In this document: positions 23,793 through 33,475 of the stretch, piece after piece | How positions within the stretch are numbered: the stretch's first letter is position 1 | Layout: every line of letters starts with the position of its first letter | Assembly (NCBI RefSeq): GCF_014696435.1 | Contig: NZ_JACJQG010000036.1 | Location: 24,760 to 88,759 of the forward strand | Direction of reading: 5' to 3' | DNA: 64,000 nucleotides | From: Calothrix anomala FACHB-343 | Lineage (GTDB): Bacteria > Cyanobacteriota > Cyanobacteriia > Cyanobacteriales > Nostocaceae | Translations under genes and position numbers: made by a program | The notes under the pieces: model-generated | Database searches by the model: none | The model's input: only the letters and a program-made list of their open reading frames with translations | Told to the model about the DNA's origin: nothing

Positions 23793-23965
23793 AGTTGCAT
23801 AAAAGTATAGTTTATTTTTAACGCAAAGGTACACTAAGGTTTACGCATAGGTACGCAGAGTTTTTTCAGTTACTAGGATGAAGTTGCATAAAAGTGTACT
23901 TTATTTTTAACGCAGAGGTACGCTAAGGTTTACGCAAAGGTACGCAGAGTTTTTTAAGTTACATT
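23786..23965. repeat. 89-bp tandem duplication starting at the Kelch stop codon
   Basis: Two units starting AGGATGAAGTTGCATAAAAG at 23786 and 23875, each with several ACGCAAAGGTACGC-type motifs. A third diverged copy lies at 54817-54889. No gene is seen between here and 24083. Confidence 0.85.
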
Positions 23966-24083
23966 TTGGTTATTGGGAAGGGTTTCAAGCATGTTTACAT
24001 TAGTTACTTATCTATTTTTGCTTGTTTTGGTGAAATAAATTGTCGATGTGGGAATACTAAGCCCGGTAGTTAAGGTTGATGCT

Positions 24084-27000
24084 ATGCTGAATATTTCCGG
24101 ATACAAGATTGCTAAAGAAATCTACAATGGCTCAAGAACATTGGTTTATCGGGCTATTCGCGAGACTGACGCATTACCTGTTGTGATTAAACTGCTGAAA
24201 AATCCCTATCCTAGCTTTAGCGAACTCTTATCTTTTTGCAATCAGTACAGCATTGCCAAAAATCTCAACTCACCTCTAATTATTCAAATCTATAGCCTCG
24301 AACCATACCAAAATGGTTACGCCCTCATTATGGAAGACTTTGGGGGAATTTCTCTGCTGGAATGGCAAGCTAATAGTAGGGGAAGCTTTCTGCGAGAGTT
24401 TTTAGAAATTGCGATCGCACTTTGCAAAGCGTTAGATATATTATACCACGAGCGCATAATTCATAAAGATATTAAACCCAGCAATATATTAATTAATCCG
24501 GAAACTCAACAAGTTAAATTAATTGATTTTAGTATTGCTTCTTTATTACCGCGAGAAACGCCAGCGATAGTTAATCCTAATGTGTTGGAAGGAACACTGG
24601 CTTATATTTCTCCAGAACAGACGGGGAGAATGAATCGCCCAATTGATTACCGGACTGATTTTTATTCTTTGGGTGTGACTTTCTATGAATTACTCACAGG
24701 TGAATTACCATTTCCCGCCAATGATGCGATGGAATTGGTACATTCACATATTGCGAAAAAGCCGCCTAGCCTAGAAGGCAGGAGGCAGGAGGCAGGAGGC
24801 AGAAGGGAAGAAATTCCCCTGGTGATTTCTGATATTGTGATGAAATTGATGGCAAAAAATGCTGAAGATAGATATCAAAGTGCTTTGGGATTAAAATATG
24901 ATTTAGAAAAATGTTTGTCTCAACTTGCAGAAACTGGTAATATCAAAAGCTTTGCCATTGGAGAACGAGATATTAGCGATCGCTTTATTATCCCCGATCA
25001 ACTTTATGGTAGAGAAGCGGAAGTATCTACCCTACTGCAAGCATTTGAGCGCGTGAGCCTTGGTGCTACAGAAATGATGCTGGTGGCTGGGTTATCTGGA
25101 ATTGGTAAAACAGCAGTTGTCAATGAGGTTCATAAACCAATTCTCAGACAACGCGGTTATTTTATCAAGGGTAAATACGACCAATTTCAACGGAATATTC
25201 CTTTTTCAGCGTTTGTGCAAGCATTCCGCGATTTTATTGGTCAAATATTAACTGAAAGCGATACACAAATTCAACAATGGAAACATAAAATTTTAGAAGC
25301 GGTGGGAGAAAATGGCGGGGTAATTATTGAAGTTATTCCCGAATTGGAAATCATTATTGGCGCACAGCCTCCGGCGATAGAATTATCAGGTACAGCAGCA
25401 CAAAATAGATTTAATTTATTATTTAATAAATTTACGCAAGTATTTACCAGTGTTGAACATCCATTAGTCATATTTTTAGATGATTTGCAATGGGCAGATT
25501 CAGCATCATTAAACTTGATTCAGCTTTTGATGTCTGATACCAGTTATCTTTTCTTAATTGGGGCATACCGCGATAACGAAGTCAAACCAGCAGATCCGTT
25601 AATGTTGACTTTGCAGGAAATTCAAAAAAACCAATCAATAATTAATACTATTACCTTAACGCCACTGAATCAAGTAGAAGTAAATCAGTTAGTGGCTGAT
25701 ACCCTGAAATGCTCAGAAAATTTAGCATGGAATCTTTCTGTATCAATTTATCAAAAAACTCAGGGTAATCCGTTTTTTACTACACAGTTTCTCAAATCAT
25801 TATATCAAGAAAATTTTATTCAATTTGATTTTGCACTAGGTTGTTGGCAATGCGATATTACCCAGATAAATCAGCTAGTGCTTACAGATGATGTTGTGGC
25901 TTTTATGGCATGGCAATTACAAAAAATGCCACAATTAACGCAAAATATTTTACAATTAGCTGCTTGTATTGGCAATTCTTTTGATTTAGCAACTTTGGCA
26001 ATTGTTTCCCAACAGTCAGAAATAGAAACGGCTGCTGATTTGTGGAAAGCATTGCAAGAAGGATTGATTTTACCAATTAGTGAAGTTTATAAATTTTATC
26101 AGGCAAATGAGAGCGAACGCTTAGAAAAATTGAGTCTAGAAAAAGGACATCATAAGCAATTAGCAAAATATAAATTCTTACATGACAGGGTACAGCAAGC
26201 CGCCTATTCCCTGATTCCCCAAGAGCGAAAACAAGCCACCCATCTGCAAATTGGACAATTACTCCAGCAAAATCTTTCGCCAATCCAACAAGAAGAAAAA
26301 TTGTTTGATATTGTTGGGCATTTGAATAAAGGTATTAAGTTAATTGTTGAACCGTGTGAACAAGAAAAATTAGCTCAACTAAACTTAAAAGCCGGAGCTA
26401 AGGCGAGAAATTCTACAGCATATTCAGCAGCTAGAACATATTTTCAAATCGGACTGGAACTCCTAACAGAAAATTGCTGGATGCATCAATATGAATTGGC
26501 TTTAAATCTGCATATTGCGGCGGCTGAAGCGAGTTATTTAAATAGTGACTTTGAAAGTATGGAACAGATAGCAACCATAGTCTTGCTATCAGCGCGAACA
26601 ATTTTAGATCGAGTGAAAATTTATGAAATTCAAATTGCCGCCCAAGTTTTACAAAGTAATGTATTAGGAGCGATCGCGGTTGGTAGAAAAGCATTAGCAC
26701 AATTAGGGGTGGAACTGCCAACAGAACCTAACCCAGACTTGATTGGCGCAATGCTACAACAGCTTACCACCCAACTTGCAGGTAGACAAATTGCCGACTT
26801 GATAAATCTCCCCTTAATGACAGATACCACCACAGAAGCGGCTATGGAACTGTTGGGTATGTTGTTTTCACCAATTATCCAAGGAATGCCCGGTTTATTA
26901 CCCTGGTTGAGTTCGATGATGGTAAGTTTATCTCTACAATCGGGTAATACTGCGGCATCCACAACCGGATATGGTATTCACGGTATGGTATTGTGTGGAT

Positions 27001-29912
27001 TCTTGGAAGATCCTGCCACAGGCTATGCTTTTGGTCAATTGGCGCTGAATTTACTGGAAAAATTACATATTAAACCGAATAAATCCGGAGTACTTTCTCT
27101 GTTTGGCTGCTTTATTCAACATTACCAAGAGCGATTAGATGCCACAATTCCACTTTTGTTAACAGCCTACCAAACTGGCATCGAAACCGGAGATTTTTTA
27201 CATGCTGGTTTTGCTCTGGGTGGTCATAGTGATGGTAGGTTTTTCAGTGGTGAAGAACTGAATAGTTTTGTTCAAGTCATGGCTGATTATAGTTTGGCAT
27301 TGGCTCAGGTGAAACAATATTCGGCTCAAATATATCTAAATTTGGGAAAACAAGCCGCAGAAAATTTCATAGAACCAGTCAGCCAACCAGATTACTTGAT
27401 TGGCAATACCTACAATGAAACCTTGATGTTAACCAAGCATCACCAGGATCATGACTTGATTGCGATCGCGCAAGCTTATATCTATAAACTGCTACTTGCT
27501 TGCTATTTTGCTAATTATACAGATGCACGGGACTATATCGCCCAAGCCCAGCCTTGTTTAATGGCCGTTTCCGGCACGATTTTTGTGCCCATTTTCCATT
27601 TTTATGCGGCGCTAACTTATCTCGGACTTGTCCCCACCCAGCCAGAATCACAGCAAGCAGAACTGCTAACTGCTGCTAGCAACCATCAAACAATTCTGCA
27701 CCAGTGGGCGCAATATGCACCCATGAACCACTTGCATAAATGGTATTTAGTGGAAGCGGAACGTCATCGAGTTTTAGGTGAAAAATTTGCTGCTAGCGAA
27801 TGTTACGATCGAGCAATAAATTTGGCTCAAGAACATCAATTTATCAACGAAGAAGCCCTCGCCAACGAGTTAGCAGCCAAATTTTATCTGCAATGGGATA
27901 AACAGCGCCTTGCTGAAGAATACACAATCAAAGCCTACTATAACTATGCTCGTTGGGGTGCAAAAGCCAAAGTTAACGACTTGGAAAGGCGTTACCCGCA
28001 ACTTTTGACTGCTATTTTACAGTCAACTCGCCCTCACCTCTCAATCAAAGAAACCCTCTTGGCAAGGGAAACCTTCACCTCAGCTAGTTCTTCTGCTCAC
28101 AGTATCTCTAATTCCCTGGACTTAGCTGCAATTCTCAAAGCTACTCATGCTATCTCTGGGGAAATTGAACTAGAAAAACTGCTTTCCTTGTTGCTTTCGA
28201 TTGTGATTGAAAATGTGGGGGCTGATAAATGTGTGTTCATGATGCTGCGAGACGAACGCCTGTTAATCAAAGGGTTAGTTACCGTAGGAACCGAACCTGT
28301 GATTTTGCCCCGTATTCCCATTGAGGAGAGCCAAGATATTCCCCTGAAGCTCATCTACAAAGTCAAGCACAATCAACAGACTGTTGTGTTATTGGATGCA
28401 ACTGCCGATTTGACTTTAGCAAATGACCCATATATTATGCGTCAACAGCCAAAAAGTATCTTGTGCAGTCCAATTTTACGTCAAGGTCAATTGCTAGGTA
28501 TTTTGTATCTAGAGAATAACTTAGCCACAGGAGCCTTTACCAGCGAACGAGTGGAACTGCTGAACTTAATTTGCACTCAAGCAGCAATTTCTCTAGAAAA
28601 TGCCCGACTTTATCAAAAGTCTCAAGAATCTCTCGTAAAATTGCAGGCTAGCGAAACCCGCTTCCAAAATTTGGCAAATAATATTCCGGGGATGGTGTAT
28701 CAATTCCGTCTAGCTGCTGACGGTTCAACTTCTACACCTTATGTGAGTTCTGGCTGTTTTGACTTGTATGAATTACAGCCAGAATTAGTCATGGCTGGTG
28801 TACATAGCCTGAGTGCTATGCATCATCCTGATGATGATCTGAATATAATCCAAGCAACGATGGAATCTGCCCAAAATTTAACACCGTTTGAGCATGAATG
28901 GCGGATTGTTTTGCCTTCAGGAAGCGTAAAATGGGTACGTTCTGCTGCTAGGCCAGAACGACAAGCCGATAATGCAATTTTATGGGATGGGGTGCTAATT
29001 GATATTAGCGATGGTAAAAAAGCCGAACTGGCTTTGCAACAACAATCACTTGACTTAGAACAAGCCCTAACAGATCTCCGAAACGCCCATTTACAAATTG
29101 TACAAAGTGAAAAAATGTCTGCATTGGGTAACTTAGTTGCTGGTGTCGCTCACGAAATGAATAATCCGTTGGGCTTTATTTTTGCTACTCTTCAACAGAG
29201 TAAACCAAATTTTGCCGATATCGCTGAACACTTGCAACTCTATCAAGAAATAGTCGCAAATCCCGGCGATGAAATTCAAGAACACGCCGCAGAAATTGAT
29301 TTAGATTATCTCTTAGAAGACTTACCCAAAACCATCGATGCAATGGTGATGGCGTGCGACAGACTGAAAAATATTAGTACCAGTCTGCGGACATTTTCCC
29401 GCGCCGATAAAGATTACAAAGTGCCATTTAATATTCATCAAGGTATTGATAGCACGATTCTTATTCTTAAACATCGTCTCAAAGCTAACGATCAACGCCC
29501 AGCAATTGAAGTCATCACTCAGTATGGAGATATACCCCAAATTGAATGTTTTCCCGGACAATTAAATCAAGTATTTATGAATATTCTGGCTAATGCGATT
29601 GATGCTTTAGAAGAAGCAAATATTGGTAAGAGCTTTAAAGAAATTCAAGCCCAGCCTAACTGCATTACAATTACAACTGCATTAGTAAATAAAGTGGTGA
29701 AAATTGTCATTAATGATAATGGTAAAGGGATGAATGCAGAAATTCAACAAAAAATATTCGCTCATTTATTTACAACTAAAGCCGTGGGCAAAGGAACGGG
29801 ATTAGGATTAGCGATCGCGCGCCAAATTGTAGAAGAAACTCATGGCGGTAAATTAAGTTGCAATTCTGTTTTAGGGGCAGGTACAGAGTTTATTATTGAA
29901 ATTCCCGTCTGA
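24084..29912 (+). CDS. Hybrid Ser/Thr kinase, AAA ATPase, GAF, PAS and histidine kinase
   Basis: A 1942-residue signalling protein from the ATG at 24084 (an upstream GTG at 24048 is weaker). Order: Ser/Thr kinase about 1-280 (HKDIKPSN with catalytic Asp about 129, DFS instead of DFG, and YISPEQTGRMNRPIDYRTDFYSLG); AAA_16/STAND ATPase from about 310 (P-loop GLSGIGKT about 335, Walker B LVIFLDDLQWAD); a long helical TPR-like region; GAF about 1375-1530; PAS about 1555-1665; histidine kinase with H-box VAHEMNNPLG (His about 1690) and ATPase motifs NDNGKGM and GTGLGLAIARQI. This architecture matches the dual-kinase family of filamentous cyanobacteria. No membrane segment or receiver domain; the partner regulator is not nearby. 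Confidence 0.93.
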   Translation: MLNISGYKIAKEIYNGSRTLVYRAIRETDALPVVIKLLKNPYPSFSELLSFCNQYSIAKNLNSPLIIQIYSLEPYQNGYALIMEDFGGISLLEWQANSRGSFLREFLEIAIALCKALDILYHERIIHKDIKPSNILINPETQQVKLIDFSIASLLPRETPAIVNPNVLEGTLAYISPEQTGRMNRPIDYRTDFYSLGVTFYELLTGELPFPANDAMELVHSHIAKKPPSLEGRRQEAGGRREEIPLVISDIVMKLMAKNAEDRYQSALGLKYDLEKCLSQLAETGNIKSFAIGERDISDRFIIPDQLYGREAEVSTLLQAFERVSLGATEMMLVAGLSGIGKTAVVNEVHKPILRQRGYFIKGKYDQFQRNIPFSAFVQAFRDFIGQILTESDTQIQQWKHKILEAVGENGGVIIEVIPELEIIIGAQPPAIELSGTAAQNRFNLLFNKFTQVFTSVEHPLVIFLDDLQWADSASLNLIQLLMSDTSYLFLIGAYRDNEVKPADPLMLTLQEIQKNQSIINTITLTPLNQVEVNQLVADTLKCSENLAWNLSVSIYQKTQGNPFFTTQFLKSLYQENFIQFDFALGCWQCDITQINQLVLTDDVVAFMAWQLQKMPQLTQNILQLAACIGNSFDLATLAIVSQQSEIETAADLWKALQEGLILPISEVYKFYQANESERLEKLSLEKGHHKQLAKYKFLHDRVQQAAYSLIPQERKQATHLQIGQLLQQNLSPIQQEEKLFDIVGHLNKGIKLIVEPCEQEKLAQLNLKAGAKARNSTAYSAARTYFQIGLELLTENCWMHQYELALNLHIAAAEASYLNSDFESMEQIATIVLLSARTILDRVKIYEIQIAAQVLQSNVLGAIAVGRKALAQLGVELPTEPNPDLIGAMLQQLTTQLAGRQIADLINLPLMTDTTTEAAMELLGMLFSPIIQGMPGLLPWLSSMMVSLSLQSGNTAASTTGYGIHGMVLCGFLEDPATGYAFGQLALNLLEKLHIKPNKSGVLSLFGCFIQHYQERLDATIPLLLTAYQTGIETGDFLHAGFALGGHSDGRFFSGEELNSFVQVMADYSLALAQVKQYSAQIYLNLGKQAAENFIEPVSQPDYLIGNTYNETLMLTKHHQDHDLIAIAQAYIYKLLLACYFANYTDARDYIAQAQPCLMAVSGTIFVPIFHFYAALTYLGLVPTQPESQQAELLTAASNHQTILHQWAQYAPMNHLHKWYLVEAERHRVLGEKFAASECYDRAINLAQEHQFINEEALANELAAKFYLQWDKQRLAEEYTIKAYYNYARWGAKAKVNDLERRYPQLLTAILQSTRPHLSIKETLLARETFTSASSSAHSISNSLDLAAILKATHAISGEIELEKLLSLLLSIVIENVGADKCVFMMLRDERLLIKGLVTVGTEPVILPRIPIEESQDIPLKLIYKVKHNQQTVVLLDATADLTLANDPYIMRQQPKSILCSPILRQGQLLGILYLENNLATGAFTSERVELLNLICTQAAISLENARLYQKSQESLVKLQASETRFQNLANNIPGMVYQFRLAADGSTSTPYVSSGCFDLYELQPELVMAGVHSLSAMHHPDDDLNIIQATMESAQNLTPFEHEWRIVLPSGSVKWVRSAARPERQADNAILWDGVLIDISDGKKAELALQQQSLDLEQALTDLRNAHLQIVQSEKMSALGNLVAGVAHEMNNPLGFIFATLQQSKPNFADIAEHLQLYQEIVANPGDEIQEHAAEIDLDYLLEDLPKTIDAMVMACDRLKNISTSLRTFSRADKDYKVPFNIHQGIDSTILILKHRLKANDQRPAIEVITQYGDIPQIECFPGQLNQVFMNILANAIDALEEANIGKSFKEIQAQPNCITITTALVNKVVKIVINDNGKGMNAEIQQKIFAHLFTTKAVGKGTGLGLAIARQIVEETHGGKLSCNSVLGAGTEFIIEIPV
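24776..24806 (+). repeat. GGCAGGA heptamer run inside the kinase gene
   Basis: Four or so GGCAGGA units lie in frame in the kinase domain and encode RRQEAGGRREE between KKPPSLEG and IPLVIS. Such runs are normally intergenic in these genomes. Confidence 0.75.
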
Positions 29913-29955
29913 GAGGATGTTTTAAAAGTCCTGTCGTTGGTAGCAAAAAGTTTTA

Positions 29956-30076
29956 GATCCCCCTAAATCCCCCTTAAAAAGGGGAGCCACTGCGTTGGGC
30001 GGGTTCCCCGACTTGTAGCAAGTGGCGTGGACTTTGATTGTATTTCCCCCCTTTTTTAAGGGGGGTAGGGGGGATC
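29956..30076. mobile_element. MITE-like palindrome with GATCCCCCTAAATCCCCC ends
   Basis: 121 bp whose ends form an imperfect inverted repeat: GATCCCCCTAAATCCCCC on the left and GATCCCCCCTACCCCCC on the right in reverse complement. It lies 43 bases after the large kinase gene. No coding capacity. Confidence 0.7.
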
Positions 30077-30966
30077 AATAAGTATCTAAAGGCACAGCCA
30101 AAAACTTTTCAAACAACCTCTGAGCATCCCCCGCAGGTGTATAGGCGAACCCGCCAGACATCAAGATTCCAGCAGCAAACCCTACGCTTCCCGGAGTCCG
30201 ATTTAAACTAACTGCGGTGATTGATATCTTGCACCTACAGCCTATCAGGGTGAGGCTATACAAACATAGACGCGAAGCGGCTTCCCACAGGGTAGCCTGC
30301 GTAGGCAGGCTCATAAACTTATTTTTGCGGTTTATTGCTAAAATACAATGTTTATTAAAAGCTTATTAATTCAGTATAAATACCATGATGCAAGATGTAA
30401 GATGATTTTTGTCTCATATCAATTATTTCCCTACCCCATAAATACAACAACACCCAAGCTGCGACTTGCTTAGTGATTTCCTCTGTTTACTCAGGACACA
30501 CGGGGCTACAATTACTAATTACATTCTCGCTATGTAATTGCGTTTACTTGTATTACCCCCTCTTTACCACATTGAGGAAATATTAGCTTTCGAGTTGGGT
30601 GTTGTTGTTTGTTGACGAGACAGACTATGTAACAGCGTTTTTTACCTCTTAACTAGCGTGGACTTTGTCTACTTGGCTGTTGTATCTGCCAGGGAAGCTT
30701 TGTAGCTTCAATTATTAAAATAGCACTATTAATTTATGGTGTCTCATTTTGAAAGCAAACTTTACTGATATGCAAATATACACTCATTTTGTGTAACGGT
30801 TTATTAAATGTAGGGCATGGGGCATGGGGCATGGGGCATGGGATATTTATTAAACGTAATAGTGTTTATCTGGAAAAAAGCGATCGCTGTTTGTAGTCGA
30901 AAATTAAAGAACAAATGTTCTAATTATAATTAGCACTTTTATTTAAAGTTGTGATGGAGTGGGGGG
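30077..30966. other. Gene-poor gap with small repeats
   Basis: About 890 bases with no convincing gene. It holds a small dispersed repeat at 30267-30294 (same element as in tRNA T-loops), a GGGGCAT heptamer run at 30812-30842, and a 79-residue minus-strand frame (30075-30314) whose tail, GFAAGILMSGGFAYTPAGD, looks protein-like but is not recognised and may be a gene remnant. Confidence 0.6.
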
Positions 30967-32016
30967 ATGGAGTCATTAAGTCAAAAGCTAATTGTGGGGA
31001 TATGTCTGACAGCATCTTGGATAACTCCAGCATTGGCGCAGCAAGATTTACTTACCCGTGCAGAAGTTTACAAGTTGCAAAATCAAGTGCAATTGTTATT
31101 GAAAGATAAACCACCACGGGCTGCGAAAAAGGCTGATGTTTTGGTTCCTTTAGATGCACTACAAACAAAAACGCGATCGCGGGCTGAATTATTATTTAAC
31201 GAAGGTGCGCTAGCTAGGATTGGTTCTAGTGCGACTTTTCTATTTAAGCCGGGACTACGGCGCTATGAAATTACTAACGGCGTTTACAAAGCAGAAACTA
31301 TTTTTCAATTGCAAAATGGTACAGCTGTAATCGCCAGTGCAGCTGGTAGTACAGGAACGACAATTGAAACACCTCAAAGTCGGATTAATATTATTGCAGC
31401 CGCACCACCACCAGGTTCAGATATATTACCCCCAAATGTTACTAGTGGGGCTGTAGCTGTAACTCATAACGGTGCTACTAATACTACTCAAGTTTTTAAT
31501 TTAACTAATTTACCTGTTACAGTTACCAATCTTAACGGAACTCAAACCCAAACTTTACAAGCTGGTCAAACAGTTACCGTTAACAATGGGGTAATTAGTC
31601 CAGTACAAAACTTTGACTTGCAGAAATTTTATCAAACCAGCCAATTAGCTACGGGATTAGGGCCGGGACAAGAAGCTTTAGTTGCTCAAGAATCTCCGAA
31701 TGTGCAGGTAATTCTGAATAAAGTGAGAAAAGAAACTTTAGCCGGATTAGAGACTCAAAAAGTCTGGATTGAAGGTTTATGTAATGTCAATTCTCGTGGT
31801 GGAGCTAGTACGCTCTCTACGAATTGTATCACCACTAACGATGACCCACTGCGGAAATTTGAAGACGATCGCAATCCTGTGACTCCCCAACCACCAAGAA
31901 CAGACCAAGATAATCCAACCGTAGGGGATACTGGCGGTCAAACTGGCGGTCAAACTGGAAGGGATACGGGTGTGCAAACTGGCGGTCAAACTGGTGGTCA
32001 AAGACAAATACCTTAA
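30967..32016 (+). CDS. FecR-domain secreted protein with Gly-Gly-Gln-Thr tail
   Basis: A 349-residue protein. It has a signal peptide (about 1-25, ending PALAQQ). Then comes a FecR-type domain: LVPLDALQTKTRSRAELLFNEGALARIGSSATFLF and the following beta strands. The middle is Thr/Asn-rich. The C-terminal ~40 residues contain TGGQTGGQT repeats encoded by a short DNA repeat at 31930-32005. A good ribosome-binding site (GGAGTGGGGGG) precedes the ATG. It is 52 bases from the next gene, a beta-barrel-like protein, and the pair is probably one transcript acting at the cell envelope. Confidence 0.87.
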   Translation: MESLSQKLIVGICLTASWITPALAQQDLLTRAEVYKLQNQVQLLLKDKPPRAAKKADVLVPLDALQTKTRSRAELLFNEGALARIGSSATFLFKPGLRRYEITNGVYKAETIFQLQNGTAVIASAAGSTGTTIETPQSRINIIAAAPPPGSDILPPNVTSGAVAVTHNGATNTTQVFNLTNLPVTVTNLNGTQTQTLQAGQTVTVNNGVISPVQNFDLQKFYQTSQLATGLGPGQEALVAQESPNVQVILNKVRKETLAGLETQKVWIEGLCNVNSRGGASTLSTNCITTNDDPLRKFEDDRNPVTPQPPRTDQDNPTVGDTGGQTGGQTGRDTGVQTGGQTGGQRQIP

Positions 32017-32068
32017 AATGCGATCGCACAATCAAGCAAACTGAATTTATTTTAAATTTTAAATAACC

Positions 32069-33040
32069 ATGCGTACTTATAAGATTGCGCTTTGTTCGTT
32101 AGCTACCTTACTAACTTGGGACATTCATTCTAGTATCGCCGCAGATTCTCCGCAACCATCACCAGAAGATACAATTGTCGTCCAACTACCTGTAGTTCCT
32201 GGCGATCCCAATAATCCCGCAGATTTTCCTGTCAATGACACCAATCAAACAATAGATCCAGAAGATGTAAAAGATGAATTAGGCGAGATTGAAATCATTA
32301 CTCCTCGTCAACAACAACCACCCCAACGTCGCCAACCTGATGTGCAACTATTACTGCGTTCCTCAGCTTTTACCAGTTCTAATATTACAGGTTTTGAAGC
32401 ATTTCAACCGAGCGATACAGTATTTATTAATAGCGCCACCTTACTAGCAACACCTAAACTAGGAGAAGAAACCCGGTTAGTAGCGGCTGCTAGTGGTGGT
32501 TTGGTGAGATATGCTGACCAAGGAGACTTTAATTACAACTATCTCAACTTTAATGTAGGGATACAGCAAAGAATTGCTAGGGGAATGTATGGTCAACTAG
32601 GATGGGTGCAGGAGAGACTATATAGAGATGGAAATGGCGATCGCTTATTATTAGATGATTCAGTTCGCTTAAGTATAGGACGACAAGACCAATTAAGCGA
32701 TCGCCTGAGATTAGATTCATTTTACGAACTCCGCGCCAGCTTTGCCACACCTAGCGAGCAAAATCGCGTTGCTAACAGCTTAGGGGCGCGTTTGCGCTAT
32801 GATATTACACCCCAACTTCAAGGTGCATTAGATTATCGCTTAAGTTTAAGAGACTTCACTCAACAAGAGAGATTTGATACGCAAAATCAAATCGGGTTAG
32901 AAGCAATTTACAGTATTAATCCTGATTTGTTTATTAGTGGTTCAGCATCCTACCTTTTCGGTGCTTCATCCGATCCAAATGTGGATTTAGATAATTTTTC
33001 TGTAGGGATAAGTATCGGGTTAAATGTGCCTTTATTCTAA
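32069..33040 (+). CDS. Secreted beta-barrel-like protein
   Basis: A 323-residue protein with a signal peptide (about 1-24, ending SSIAAD). A Pro/Asp-rich linker follows (about 25-95). From about 95 to the end, alternating polar and hydrophobic strands (LDSFYELRASF, LGARLRYDITPQLQGALDYRLSLRDF) end in VGISIGLNVPLF. The final residue is Phe, as in outer-membrane barrels. It follows the FecR gene. An outer-membrane barrel is inferred from pattern; the function is unknown. Confidence 0.75.
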   Translation: MRTYKIALCSLATLLTWDIHSSIAADSPQPSPEDTIVVQLPVVPGDPNNPADFPVNDTNQTIDPEDVKDELGEIEIITPRQQQPPQRRQPDVQLLLRSSAFTSSNITGFEAFQPSDTVFINSATLLATPKLGEETRLVAAASGGLVRYADQGDFNYNYLNFNVGIQQRIARGMYGQLGWVQERLYRDGNGDRLLLDDSVRLSIGRQDQLSDRLRLDSFYELRASFATPSEQNRVANSLGARLRYDITPQLQGALDYRLSLRDFTQQERFDTQNQIGLEAIYSINPDLFISGSASYLFGASSDPNVDLDNFSVGISIGLNVPLF

Positions 33041-33133
33041 ATAAATATTAAATCCATCATTCCAGCAAATTGTTATTAACTTTTATCGCCTAGTTTTGAA
33101 ATTATCTCGTGATTATTTAACTTAAAAAATCTG

Positions 33134-33475
33134 TTTTTCTCTCTGCGCTCTCTGCGCCCTCTGCGGTTTAAAATTCATTTATTGAACCACAGAGACACAG
33201 AGAACACAGAGATAAGAGTAATACCATTTCGCTATGATGCAGGGAATATTTATTTAATGAACCGCCTTCGCGAAGCGTCTCGCAGAGAAGACGCCAAAAA
33301 CGCCAAGAGAAAGAAAGTAATTATCAAGTGCAAGTTTACAGAGAATTTGGTATGACTCAATAAATCTGTTTTCTCTCTGCGCTCTCTGTCTTGAAAAGTT
33401 GTTCATGGGGGAAACCCCCAAGACCACACTTTTCGCTGCGCTCTCTGCGGTTTTCAATTCATTTGTTGAACTACA
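33134..33475. repeat. CTCTCTGCG repeats with a nested hairpin insert
   Basis: The gap 33041-33453 is built of repeats. At 33134-33213 CTCTCTGCG-type repeats face the inverted copy ACCACAGAGACACAGAGA. At 33259-33300 is a CGCGAAGCGTCTCGCAGAG element. At 33371-33475 a second CTCTCTGCG copy is split by a segment with GAAAAGT/ACTTTTC arms around GGGGGAAACCCCC. It reaches into the 3' end of the RND gene. Confidence 0.65.

Noticed and set aside
29956-30076. Terminator of the giant kinase gene
   Set aside because: The inverted repeat is far apart (over 60 bases between the arms) and matches dispersed GATCCCCC palindromes, so it was called a MITE-like repeat instead.
30075-30314. 79-residue minus-strand frame after the big kinase
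   Set aside because: It runs through a small dispersed repeat and a palindrome end. The tail looks protein-like, but there is no start signal or family match, so it is only mentioned as a possible remnant.
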